A stretch of 11,935 bases of DNA. Origin: DSAR01 sp034437315 (GTDB lineage Bacteria; Chloroflexota; Anaerolineae; B4-G1). Made by a program: the position numbers and the translations under genes. The DNA lies in the NCBI GenBank assembly GCA_034437315.1, contig DAOTUC010000336.1, forward strand, positions 1 through 11,935, in the 5' to 3' direction. Below the pieces are notes generated by a model that searched no databases, was not told the DNA's origin, and saw only the letters and a program-made list of their open reading frames with translations. How positions within the stretch are numbered: position 1 is the stretch's first letter; each line of letters starts with the position of its first letter. Below are positions 1 to 5,448 of this stretch, piece by piece.

Positions 1-392
1 CAGGCGCCATCGCCCCAATACGATGTACCCCAGTAGCGTGTGCCATTGTCACAATCATCGCCATCAGGCGTCGTTTTTCCCACGCCGTCAATGCCGCATA
101 ACATCAACCCGTGCGTTGTATCAGCGACCACTGGATCGAGCCCGGCCAATTCCAACGCGCGATAGGCGGTAATTGGATCCGTGAAGGTAACCGGTCGCAC
201 AACAACGTCATAGTCTGCGAATCGAACGACCACGTAGGCTGTGTTCACCGCCTCTTGAGCCTGAGTTGCGCCATGTTCTCCTGTTTTCGGCGCAGCCACC
301 GCCGCCCCCTGGACCAGGCCCAAGCCCAACAACAGGCCTGCGACCAGCGCGCTCCCCAGAATGATGCTAAGTGCTAATTTACGATATTCCAT
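1..392 (-). CDS. Exported DUF4430/transcobalamin-like protein, N-terminal part (runs off the left edge)
   Basis: This is an open frame of 130 codons from ATG at 392-390 to the window edge with no stop, so the C-terminus is missing. A GAGGAG ribosome site (397-402) lies four bases upstream. The N-terminus is a signal peptide: MEYRK, then a hydrophobic run of about 20 residues ending near VAAP. The mature part continues with strand-rich sequence (AYVVVRFADYDVVV), then FTDPITAYRALELAGL, then LCGIDGVG and a segment with GTRYWGTSYWGDG. That order (strand, helix ending in AG-L, small-residue IDG turn, aromatic YW...G) fits the DUF4430 domain, which is related to the C-terminal domain of transcobalamin and intrinsic factor. 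The cobalamin riboswitch in its leader independently points to vitamin B12. My inference is a cell-surface B12-binding or scavenging protein. The exact ligand and the missing C-terminal domains cannot be seen. Confidence 0.72.
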   Translation of the reverse strand, partial: MEYRKLALSIILGSALVAGLLLGLGLVQGAAVAAPKTGEHGATQAQEAVNTAYVVVRFADYDVVVRPVTFTDPITAYRALELAGLDPVVADTTHGLMLCGIDGVGKTTPDGDDCDNGTRYWGTSYWGDGA

Positions 393-461
393 TTTTCTCC
401 TCATTTGTACGATTTACTATCGTTCCACTTTAAACTGACCTTATCCCAGGTCGCCAGAAGC

Positions 462-492
462 AAAAAACCCTTTCCTCGTTAAGGAAAGGGTT
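462..492 (-). terminator. Intrinsic terminator of the B12 riboswitch expression platform
   Basis: Read on the minus strand, AACCCTTTCC (492-483) pairs perfectly with GGAAAGGGTT (475-466) around a short loop and is followed by a T run. It lies between the aptamer and the coding start at 392, as expected for transcription attenuation. The stem is only moderately GC-rich, which suits a switchable terminator. Confidence 0.82.
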
Positions 493-549
493 GCAAGTCT
501 TACATATGCTCGTGCGCCACCCCCTTTCCGCGAAGGCTAATGTGTGCCG

Positions 550-700
550 CAGCAGGAGCGGGTACTCTGGCTTGCCGGCCGATTGCTCGACCAGCTTACA
601 GTTGCGGGACAACGCCGGACTCCCTGTTAAAAACAGGCCACCGGCTTCCCCCATTATCTCCCCAGCGTCCGGGCTTTTAGGGAGACCACTGCTGTGAATT
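550..700 (-). promoter_or_regulatory. Cobalamin (B12) riboswitch aptamer
   Basis: The minus strand carries the conserved B12-box core TGTCCCGCAACTGTAA (about 611-596), preceded by GGGGAAGCCGGTGGCC and a small CCTGTT/AACAGG hairpin. It is followed by GCCAGAGTACC (about 572-562), which matches the usual GCCAGGATACCTGC 3' part of the aptamer. These pieces occur in the canonical order and spacing of the cobalamin riboswitch family. The region between the B12 box and the 3' part is short, so this may be a compact subtype. The aptamer is followed by an antiterminator candidate (522-529) and a terminator (462-492), which indicates control by premature termination when cobalamin is abundant. Exact aptamer ends are approximate. 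Confidence 0.88.
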
Positions 701-730
701 CAATTGTCAATTATCCGATCATCAACGGCG

Positions 731-759
731 AGTATAACACGTCCGGTATAAGCTGTCAA
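731..759 (-). promoter_or_regulatory. Sigma70-type promoter of the riboswitch transcript
   Basis: On the minus strand TTGACA (759-754) is separated by exactly 17 bases from TATACT (736-731). The predicted start is near 724, which gives a leader of roughly 330 nt that contains the whole riboswitch. The promoter lies just after the stop of the 142-residue gene, so the B12 gene is an independent unit. Confidence 0.85.
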
Positions 760-782
760 ACAGCCGCCTCGGGCCGCCAACC

Positions 783-1211
783 TCACAACCCCTCGTCATC
801 CACCGCCCAACCGGGGATTTCCAGGTGCACCACCTCTCCGTGGACGTCGACGGTGGCGCGGAAACCGGTCATCCACAGGGCGGTGCGCAATTCGTCGGTA
901 TCGACCGCCCCCGGTTCCAGGATGCGATCCATGTTGTCGATGGCGTGTTCGATAGAGACACGGGTGAAAAGGTCTTCCTCGCCCAGCATCTGCACCACGC
1001 CCTCTGTGACAGCGTCGCGCATCGACTGGATGTGTTCTTGCATCATCCCCACGACCTGCCGGTCGATGCGCTCCGCCTCGACGTGGCGCAAGAAGCCCTC
1101 GTCGGGGATGGCGTAATGGGGGGTATGGCCAATAGCGACGACTTTCACCGGTTCGCCCGCTTCGTTGAAGATCAAATCGGCGAATAGCGCCTGGTACATA
1201 CGAGCGTCCAT
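783..1211 (-). CDS. Uncharacterised 142-residue protein
   Basis: I do not recognise this protein. It starts at ATG 1211-1209, one base after the stop of the upstream methyltransferase gene, behind GGAGAGG. An in-frame TTG at 1229 is possible but would overlap that gene. It is acidic, has no signal peptide or membrane segment, and should be cytoplasmic. A short strand/turn region (PVKVVAIGHTPHYAIPDEGF, residues 21-40) is followed by a helical middle (about 45-100). The C-terminus (about 108-135) is strand-like, with ALWMTGFRATVDVHGEVVHL. It is the last gene of a three-gene operon with the methyltransferase and a membrane-anchored beta-repeat protein, so it may act with the methyltransferase. 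That link is inference from gene order only. Confidence 0.7.
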   Translation of the reverse strand: MDARMYQALFADLIFNEAGEPVKVVAIGHTPHYAIPDEGFLRHVEAERIDRQVVGMMQEHIQSMRDAVTEGVVQMLGEEDLFTRVSIEHAIDNMDRILEPGAVDTDELRTALWMTGFRATVDVHGEVVHLEIPGWAVDDEGL

Positions 1212-1212
1212 C

Positions 1213-2148
1213 TCACGTTTCCTCTCCAATTGATTTGAAATCGTAGACGCCGTCGCGTATCTCGAAACGCTGACCGCAGTCGACGCAAGTCAGCGCGTCC
1301 TCTTCCGCGTCATCCTCCTCAAGCATCGTCGACCCGCAAAACAGGCAGCGGAAGAAAGCGCCCGCCGGCGCGGCGGGCTTATCCTCGGCCGCTGTGCAGC
1401 GCACGAAAGCGCTGGGCGACAACTGACACACCGCGCCCGTCGGTTGGAGCAACCGATCCACCGCGACGAGCAGACTCGTCGGGGCCGCCCGTTTGAGCAG
1501 ACCCAGGCGCAGGTAGGAGACGGCCCGCTGTTTCTCGATTCGCATGCCCGCTCGCTCCAACTGTTCTGCGATCCAGGCCGGGTGGAAGTCGAAGTTCAGC
1601 GCCGCAAACTCGACCGGTTCCCAATCGAAGGGGGACCAGGTTTGCCTCCCCAACAGGTAGCGCAGGATCGACTTGAGGTTCCGCTTGTTGGCAAACTCCA
1701 GGAGGAACGCCCCACCCGGCGCCGCGATCCGCCCAACGCCCTCCAAGACCGCCGGGGCGTCGGCGGCGTGGTGGAGCGTGCGAATGGTTGTGACCGTGTC
1801 GAAGAGGCCGGATGCGAAGGGCAGCCGGTAGAAATCGCCGGCGACGTAGATGTAGCGCGGCCGACCGCCGGGGCCGCTCCGCCCCCACAATTCTTGCGCC
1901 TGCCGGAGCTGGGAGAGCGCGTAATCGAAAAAGACCACCTCATCGTAGCCGCCGTACAGGTCGGCCAACCGACCGTAGCCGGCGCCGATCTCAATCAGCC
2001 GGCCGCCTGTAGGGGGCAACAGGCGGGACAGCGCCTCCCGCTCGGCGGCGTCCTCGTAGGCCCGTTCCGCGACCCAAAACTCGGTGCGGTAGGCGGACCC
2101 TTCGTAATCACAGATCGGTCGCTTTTCCGGAGGAGCTGGGGTGGTCAA
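1213..2148 (-). CDS. Class I SAM-dependent methyltransferase with C-terminal zinc ribbon
   Basis: The 311-residue protein has a Methyltransf_11-type Rossmann domain. The SAM-binding motif I is LIEIGAGYGR (residues 51-60). An acidic residue at the end of strand 2 is in FFDYALSQL (Asp75), and GDFYRLPF (104-111) and TIRTLHHAAD (121-130) follow. The C-terminal ~45 residues carry two CxxC pairs (Cys268/Cys271 and Cys288/Cys291) in a Trm112-like zinc-ribbon context ending FEIRDGVYDF. The start is TTG at 2148-2146, chosen because AGGAGG lies five bases upstream and the preceding gene ends 10 bp earlier. The substrate is unknown. A fused zinc ribbon is seen in methyltransferases acting on tRNA, rRNA or small molecules, so this does not settle it. 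It is translationally linked to the following 142-residue gene. Confidence 0.85.
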   Translation of the reverse strand: MTTPAPPEKRPICDYEGSAYRTEFWVAERAYEDAAEREALSRLLPPTGGRLIEIGAGYGRLADLYGGYDEVVFFDYALSQLRQAQELWGRSGPGGRPRYIYVAGDFYRLPFASGLFDTVTTIRTLHHAADAPAVLEGVGRIAAPGGAFLLEFANKRNLKSILRYLLGRQTWSPFDWEPVEFAALNFDFHPAWIAEQLERAGMRIEKQRAVSYLRLGLLKRAAPTSLLVAVDRLLQPTGAVCQLSPSAFVRCTAAEDKPAAPAGAFFRCLFCGSTMLEEDDAEEDALTCVDCGQRFEIRDGVYDFKSIGEET

Positions 2149-2158
2149 ACGAGCCTCC

Positions 2159-2803
2159 TCATTCTAACAAATCCAAGCCGTCGGGCAAGGCTTCGATCTG
2201 TTGCTGGGCCGGATAAATGGCGGCGCGCAAATCGTACACCACCGGATCCAGCCCCGACTCGCCCAGGGGGATGTGGACGGGCACCGCCATATGCACCGGG
2301 ATCGTCTGGCTGACCGGCACGAGCATATGCACCGGCACCGTCTGGCTGACCGGCACGACGAGGTCCAGGTAGACCGGGAGTTGCATCCCGGACGGCAGGG
2401 AGAGGGAGACGTTGCCGTTGATCACGCCGCCGCCGCCGGGCAGGTTAAACTGGGCCGGCAGGCTGTAGAGGGGCACAGGCTGTTGCAGCACCACGGTCGT
2501 GTGCTGTTGCAGGACCAGATCGAACTCGACGGGCAACGTCTCATCCAGGGGCAGGTCGAATTGAATGGGCAATTGTTCGTCGATATTGATCGTGGCGTCG
2601 ATGGTCGCCTCTCCCAGACCGACGAAGGCGGCGTCCAGATCGTTCAACAACGGTTCGAGCAGCCCGGACTTAAGGGCGAAAGTCGTCCGCAAGGCCGGCA
2701 CGCTGATCACGATCAAAACGAGCACCAGCACAAAATTGACGACGAATGAAAAAATGATCGCCACATCCTTGAAAGCTCCCCACAAACGTTTCAGCCTTTC
2801 CAT
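2159..2803 (-). CDS. Membrane-anchored protein with amphipathic beta-strand repeats, unknown function
   Basis: The 214-residue protein starts at ATG 2803-2801 with AGGAGG seven bases upstream. A short basic N-terminus (MERLKRLW) precedes one hydrophobic segment (about 14-36). This predicts a signal anchor with the rest outside the membrane. From about residue 66 to 180 it is made of short segments of roughly 12-14 residues built on a pattern like LP(I/V)xFDL or VPVxxTVPVHM, with alternating hydrophobic and polar residues typical of beta strands. Two segments near 149-172 are almost identical. A Gly run (GGGG, 123-126) sits in the middle, and the tail (183-214) is helical and acidic. No known family is recognised. 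It heads the operon with the methyltransferase and is transcribed from its own promoter at 2878-2905. Confidence 0.72.
   Translation of the reverse strand: MERLKRLWGAFKDVAIIFSFVVNFVLVLVLIVISVPALRTTFALKSGLLEPLLNDLDAAFVGLGEATIDATINIDEQLPIQFDLPLDETLPVEFDLVLQQHTTVVLQQPVPLYSLPAQFNLPGGGGVINGNVSLSLPSGMQLPVYLDLVVPVSQTVPVHMLVPVSQTIPVHMAVPVHIPLGESGLDPVVYDLRAAIYPAQQQIEALPDGLDLLE
2288..2359 (-). repeat. Two tandem 36-bp repeats inside the beta-repeat gene
   Basis: Units 2288-2323 and 2324-2359 both begin CATATGCACCGG on the plus strand, share CGTCTGGCTGACCGGCACGA, and differ at only a few bases. The 36-bp unit encodes 12 residues (the VPVSQT(V/I)PVHM repeat), so the reading frame is kept. This points to recent in-frame duplication. 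Confidence 0.85.
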
Positions 2804-2877
2804 TGCGCCACCTCCTCGACTGATGGTCAGAAATAGATGAATCTATCGGACAGTCTCTGTGCTTCGATTACCCGGGT

Positions 2878-2905
2878 ATTATAGAAGATACGGGGGAAGA
2901 TGCAA
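2878..2905 (-). promoter_or_regulatory. Promoter of the beta-repeat/methyltransferase operon
   Basis: On the minus strand TTGCAT (2905-2900) is followed after 16 bases by a perfect TATAAT (2883-2878), about 75 bp upstream of the ATG at 2803. The -10 is strong and the -35 is weaker. It lies downstream of the stop of the 204-residue gene, so the operon is probably separate from that gene. Confidence 0.68.
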
Positions 2906-2968
2906 GCGGTGAGGAGTTAGTAGGGGGTAGGGGGTGGCGCTGAGCAATCACCCAAGTATCCAACCCAC

Positions 2969-3583
2969 CTAGCGCCAGATTTGTAGCGTTTTGAAGCGGG
3001 CGAGGGTGGGGCGGTCGCCGGGGCTCCAGACCCACAGGCCCATTTGTCCATCCGGCCAGGTCTCATTCTCAACGGTCGTGGCGTATTCGTCGTTGATGTA
3101 GAAGCGACAGGCGGACCCGTCGCAATCCAGGCGCAGGCGGTTGGGGCCGGCCCCCCGGCGGACGTGGGGAAATTGTCGCCAATCGACCAGCAGGATAGGC
3201 TCTCCATCCACCACCCGCAGGACGGCGTAATAACCATCGCTGCCGACGGAGAAGACGTCGTAGTCGCCTGTATCCTGGGCCCGATAGACCAGGCCATAGC
3301 CGTTGAAATCGTGTTCGCTTGCGCCCGGCGCGGAGGCGATCATCTCCACCGTGAGGTTCGTCGCAGCGTCTGGCCCACGAGCGCCGCCGGGGATGTCCAG
3401 CAGCGATACGACGATCTCGCCCGGCCGGGCCGCCAGATCGCGCGGGAGCCTGCCGAACGCACGCCCGGCGGGCGGACGGGAGGGGCGTGGGGAGTTCCAA
3501 CCCATCGCCAGCGCGCCGATCAGGACCAGCGCGCCAAGCAACGTCAACGTGATCGTCACACACACAAAGCGATACCTCAACAC
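2969..3583 (-). CDS. Membrane-anchored protein with a LamG/DUF1080-like beta-sandwich domain
   Basis: I prefer the GTG start at 3583-3581, which lies behind AGGAGAGG. A TTG at 3619 would add 12 residues (MLIWELGAGEGA) before the membrane segment. The 204-residue product has one N-terminal hydrophobic helix (about 7-27). A Pro/Arg-rich linker (31-42) follows, and then a beta-rich extracytoplasmic domain (about 55-204). The features NGYGLVYRAQDTGDYDVFSV, GYYAVLRVVDGE, LRLDCDG and FYINDE, and GQMGLWVWS in that order are typical of concanavalin-like LamG/3-keto-disaccharide-hydrolase folds, which often bind or cleave glycans. Cys154 and Cys159 could form a disulfide. No catalytic residues can be assigned, so a binding or sensing role is only an inference. 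It is divergent from the DUF2089 cluster. Confidence 0.74.
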   Translation of the reverse strand: MLRYRFVCVTITLTLLGALVLIGALAMGWNSPRPSRPPAGRAFGRLPRDLAARPGEIVVSLLDIPGGARGPDAATNLTVEMIASAPGASEHDFNGYGLVYRAQDTGDYDVFSVGSDGYYAVLRVVDGEPILLVDWRQFPHVRRGAGPNRLRLDCDGSACRFYINDEYATTVENETWPDGQMGLWVWSPGDRPTLARFKTLQIWR

Positions 3584-3646
3584 CGCGCCCTCTCCTGCTC
3601 CCAGCTCCCAGATGAGCAATTAGCCTCGGGGAAATGATCCCGCCCG

Positions 3647-3675
3647 ATTATGCCATCAAGCATCCCTTTTGTCCA
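3647..3675 (-). promoter_or_regulatory. Promoter of the LamG-like membrane protein gene
   Basis: On the minus strand TGGACA (3675-3670) and CATAAT (3652-3647) are separated by 17 bases, and each differs from consensus at one position. The predicted start is roughly 60 bp before the GTG at 3583. It stands back to back with the DUF2089 promoter. Confidence 0.6.
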
Positions 3676-3702
3676 GCGCGCCGATTCAGAGAATGGGCGC
3701 GC
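3676..3702. repeat. GC-rich inverted repeat between the divergent promoters
   Basis: GCGCGCC (3676-3682) is the exact reverse complement of GGCGCGC (3696-3702), with 13 bases between. It abuts the -35 of the minus-strand promoter and lies 14 bp before the 11-bp direct repeats. It may be an operator or may only be a GC-rich coincidence. Confidence 0.45.
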
Positions 3703-3715
3703 GTATGGCCTCCCT

Positions 3716-3748
3716 GTCACAGAGGCGTCACAGACGCGTCAGAGAATA
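3716..3748 (+). promoter_or_regulatory. Three 11-bp direct repeats upstream of the DUF2089 promoter
   Basis: GTCACAGAGGC (3716-3726), GTCACAGACGC (3727-3737) and GTCAGAGAATA (3738-3748) stand head to tail with an exact 11-bp period and end four bases before the -35 box. One-helical-turn direct repeats with a TGTCA/GTCA core are the usual form of sites for OmpR/PhoB-type winged-helix response regulators. The DUF2089 product itself is another candidate binder. The binder is inference and the repeats are seen directly. Confidence 0.65.
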
Positions 3749-3752
3749 AATA

Positions 3753-3781
3753 TTGACAAAATTTAAGCGATATATTATAAT
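3753..3781 (+). promoter_or_regulatory. Consensus sigma70 promoter of the SHOCT/DUF4097 operon
   Basis: A perfect TTGACA (3753-3758) and a perfect TATAAT (3776-3781) are separated by exactly 17 bases in AT-rich DNA that contrasts with the GC-rich surroundings. Transcription would begin near 3788, about 30 nt before the AAGGAG ribosome site of the first gene. Confidence 0.9.
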
Positions 3782-3818
3782 TTTTAACAAGTCGATTAAA
3801 ATATTTAAGGAGAAAATG

Positions 3819-4187
3819 ATGTATCCAGTCCCAACGATATGTCCAGTCTGTCACGATAACTTGACCGTCATCCAATTATCCTGTCGCAATTGCGACACGA
3901 GCCTGAAAGGGCGCTTTGAACTCGGCCGCCTTTTCCAGTTATCCCCCGAGCAGCTTCATTTCATCGAGGTGTTCCTGCGATGTGAGGGGAAGATCAATCG
4001 CGTGCAAGAGGAATTGGGCGTGTCCTACCCCACCGTCCGCAGCCGCCTGGACGAGGTCATCCAGGCCCTGGGCTACGAGGTCACAGATCGGGTGGTCAAT
4101 GTCGAGCGACGCCAGGAGATCCTGGAACAACTGGCCCGCAAGGAAATCTCCTCCGAAGAAGCGTTCAACCTGTTGGAACAATTATAA
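3819..4187 (+). CDS. DUF2089 family regulator (zinc ribbon + HTH + SHOCT-like tail)
   Basis: The 122-residue product opens with a zinc ribbon (CPVC at 8-11, CRNC at 22-25). The DUF2089 core follows (FELGRLFQLSPEQLHFIEVF, about 33-52). A helix-turn-helix-like segment comes next, containing ELGVSYPTVRSRLDEVI (about 65-81). The last 28 residues (95-122) are a SHOCT-like helical hairpin with RRQEILEQLARKEISSEEA. I place the start at the second ATG (3819), which is six bases after AAGGAG. The adjacent ATG at 3816 would add one Met. An open frame further upstream overlaps the promoter and is not translated. The family is thought to be regulatory, and as first gene of the cluster it probably controls its own operon. 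DNA binding has not been shown here. Confidence 0.88.
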   Translation: MYPVPTICPVCHDNLTVIQLSCRNCDTSLKGRFELGRLFQLSPEQLHFIEVFLRCEGKINRVQEELGVSYPTVRSRLDEVIQALGYEVTDRVVNVERRQEILEQLARKEISSEEAFNLLEQL

Positions 4188-4281
4188 AGAGACTATTAAA
4201 AAATTCGCTCAAAGGCCCGCCCCCGGGACGGTGGATAGAGCAATGATTTAAGACTCTCCAAATCGGTATTGAGAGGTAACT

Positions 4282-5445
4282 ATGTTCAAACAAAATTACG
4301 AGACATCTCAAAAACCTCACATCGAAATCAACGACTGCCTGGGGAACCTGGTCATCCGAGGCGGAGATGAGCGCCAGGTCAGCCTGCGCTCGCGCGGGCA
4401 GGATGCCGACGTCGAATTCCAGCAAGCGCATGAGAGCAAACTGACCCTATCTTCCCGCGCCGATTGTACATTGACCTGCCCACAGGGCGCCACGGTCGCG
4501 ATTCGAGCAGTCCACGGCGATCTAAAAATCAAAGAGGTCACAGGCGCGATCTCCATCGGCAACGTCCACGGCGACGTGGTCTTGCACCACGCCGGGCCCA
4601 GCACGTTGGCGCAGATCCACGGCGATTTGAACGCCTACCAGGTCACCGGTGATCTGACCATACATCATTTGTCCGGCGACGCCAAGGTCCGCGACGTAGA
4701 CGGCGCGCTCAACGTGAAACAGGTCGGCAGCGACCTGAAGGCGAATGGAATCGTGGGCGGAATGAACGCCGAGATGGTGGGGGCGGACGTGTTATTGGGC
4801 CCGCCCTTCTCGCCGGGCGCTGTCTATCACGTGCAGGCTGGCAGCGACTTGCGGGTTCGCATCCCCAGAGACGCCAGCCTGCGCCTGGCCTTGCGCGCCG
4901 GGGGGCACGTCCGCTCGCGCATTCCAGACCTGACCCTCAAAGATGTCGACGGTGAGATGACCGGCGCCCTGGGCGACGGCGAATCGACCCTGGAGGCGGT
5001 GGTAGGCGGCGGCGTCTCTCTACAACTTCTGGATACAGAAGCGGGGATAGGCGATGACATATCGTTCGACTTTGTGGCCGATCTGGAGGGCCTGGGCGTG
5101 CAGATAGAAGCCAGCATCGCCGAGGCGATGGCGGAGATGGAGGCCCGTTTGCACGAAAGCCTGGGGCGTTTTGGCGGCGAGAGTGTCCGTTTCGAGCACG
5201 CCCGTTCCCAGGTCAAACGCGCCAAGGAACAGGCCCGCCGGGCCGCAGAACGGGAGGCGGAACGCGCTCGCTTGCGGACCGAGCGCGCCACACGACGCTG
5301 GCAACGAGTCAGCGGGGAACGGAGCGAGACCAAACCTGAACCGGTGAGTGAGAAGGAACGGATGCGCATCCTGCGCATGGTAGAAAATGGCGCCGTCACG
5401 CCCGAACAGGCGGCCGACCTGTTGGCCGCTCTAGAGGGACGATAG
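4282..5445 (+). CDS. DUF4097 beta-helix protein with basic coiled coil and C-terminal SHOCT-like domain
   Basis: The 387-residue protein starts at ATG 4282, seven bases after AGAGG. Residues about 70-172 contain short repeated strands of about 16-20 residues around VHGD, IHGD, VTGD, LSGD and VDGA. These are the rungs of the DUF4097 right-handed beta helix. A second beta region extends to about 265. Residues about 273-345 form a long charged helix, acidic first and then strongly Arg/Lys-rich, likely a coiled coil. The C-terminus (about 356-386) is the SHOCT-like module, with ERMRILRMVENGAVTPEQAA. No signal peptide or membrane segment is visible, so it looks cytoplasmic. Known relatives include B. 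subtilis YvlB and enterococcal LiaX, which link this architecture to envelope stress, but there the small module is N-terminal. The MFS gene follows after three bases. A role as a stress-responsive scaffold is inferred. Confidence 0.87.
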   Translation: MFKQNYETSQKPHIEINDCLGNLVIRGGDERQVSLRSRGQDADVEFQQAHESKLTLSSRADCTLTCPQGATVAIRAVHGDLKIKEVTGAISIGNVHGDVVLHHAGPSTLAQIHGDLNAYQVTGDLTIHHLSGDAKVRDVDGALNVKQVGSDLKANGIVGGMNAEMVGADVLLGPPFSPGAVYHVQAGSDLRVRIPRDASLRLALRAGGHVRSRIPDLTLKDVDGEMTGALGDGESTLEAVVGGGVSLQLLDTEAGIGDDISFDFVADLEGLGVQIEASIAEAMAEMEARLHESLGRFGGESVRFEHARSQVKRAKEQARRAAEREAERARLRTERATRRWQRVSGERSETKPEPVSEKERMRILRMVENGAVTPEQAADLLAALEGR

Positions 5446-5448
5446 CCC

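Noticed and set aside
1444..2313. Long plus-strand open frame opposite the methyltransferase gene
   Set aside because: It is the antisense shadow of a clear SAM methyltransferase and has no ribosome site or recognisable domain.
2892..2937. G-runs (GGGGG three times) as a possible G-quadruplex
   Set aside because: Only three G-tracts of three or more are present with long gaps, so a stable four-tract quadruplex is not supported.
3753..3815. Upstream TTG start for the DUF2089 gene (144 residues)
   Set aside because: The TTG is the -35 box itself, so transcripts would begin downstream of it. The ATG after AAGGAG is the plausible start.
4188..4281. Possible terminator or promoter between the DUF2089 and DUF4097 genes
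   Set aside because: Only a four-base-pair CCCG/CGGG hairpin without a T run is present, and no -35/-10 pair. Read-through is more likely.
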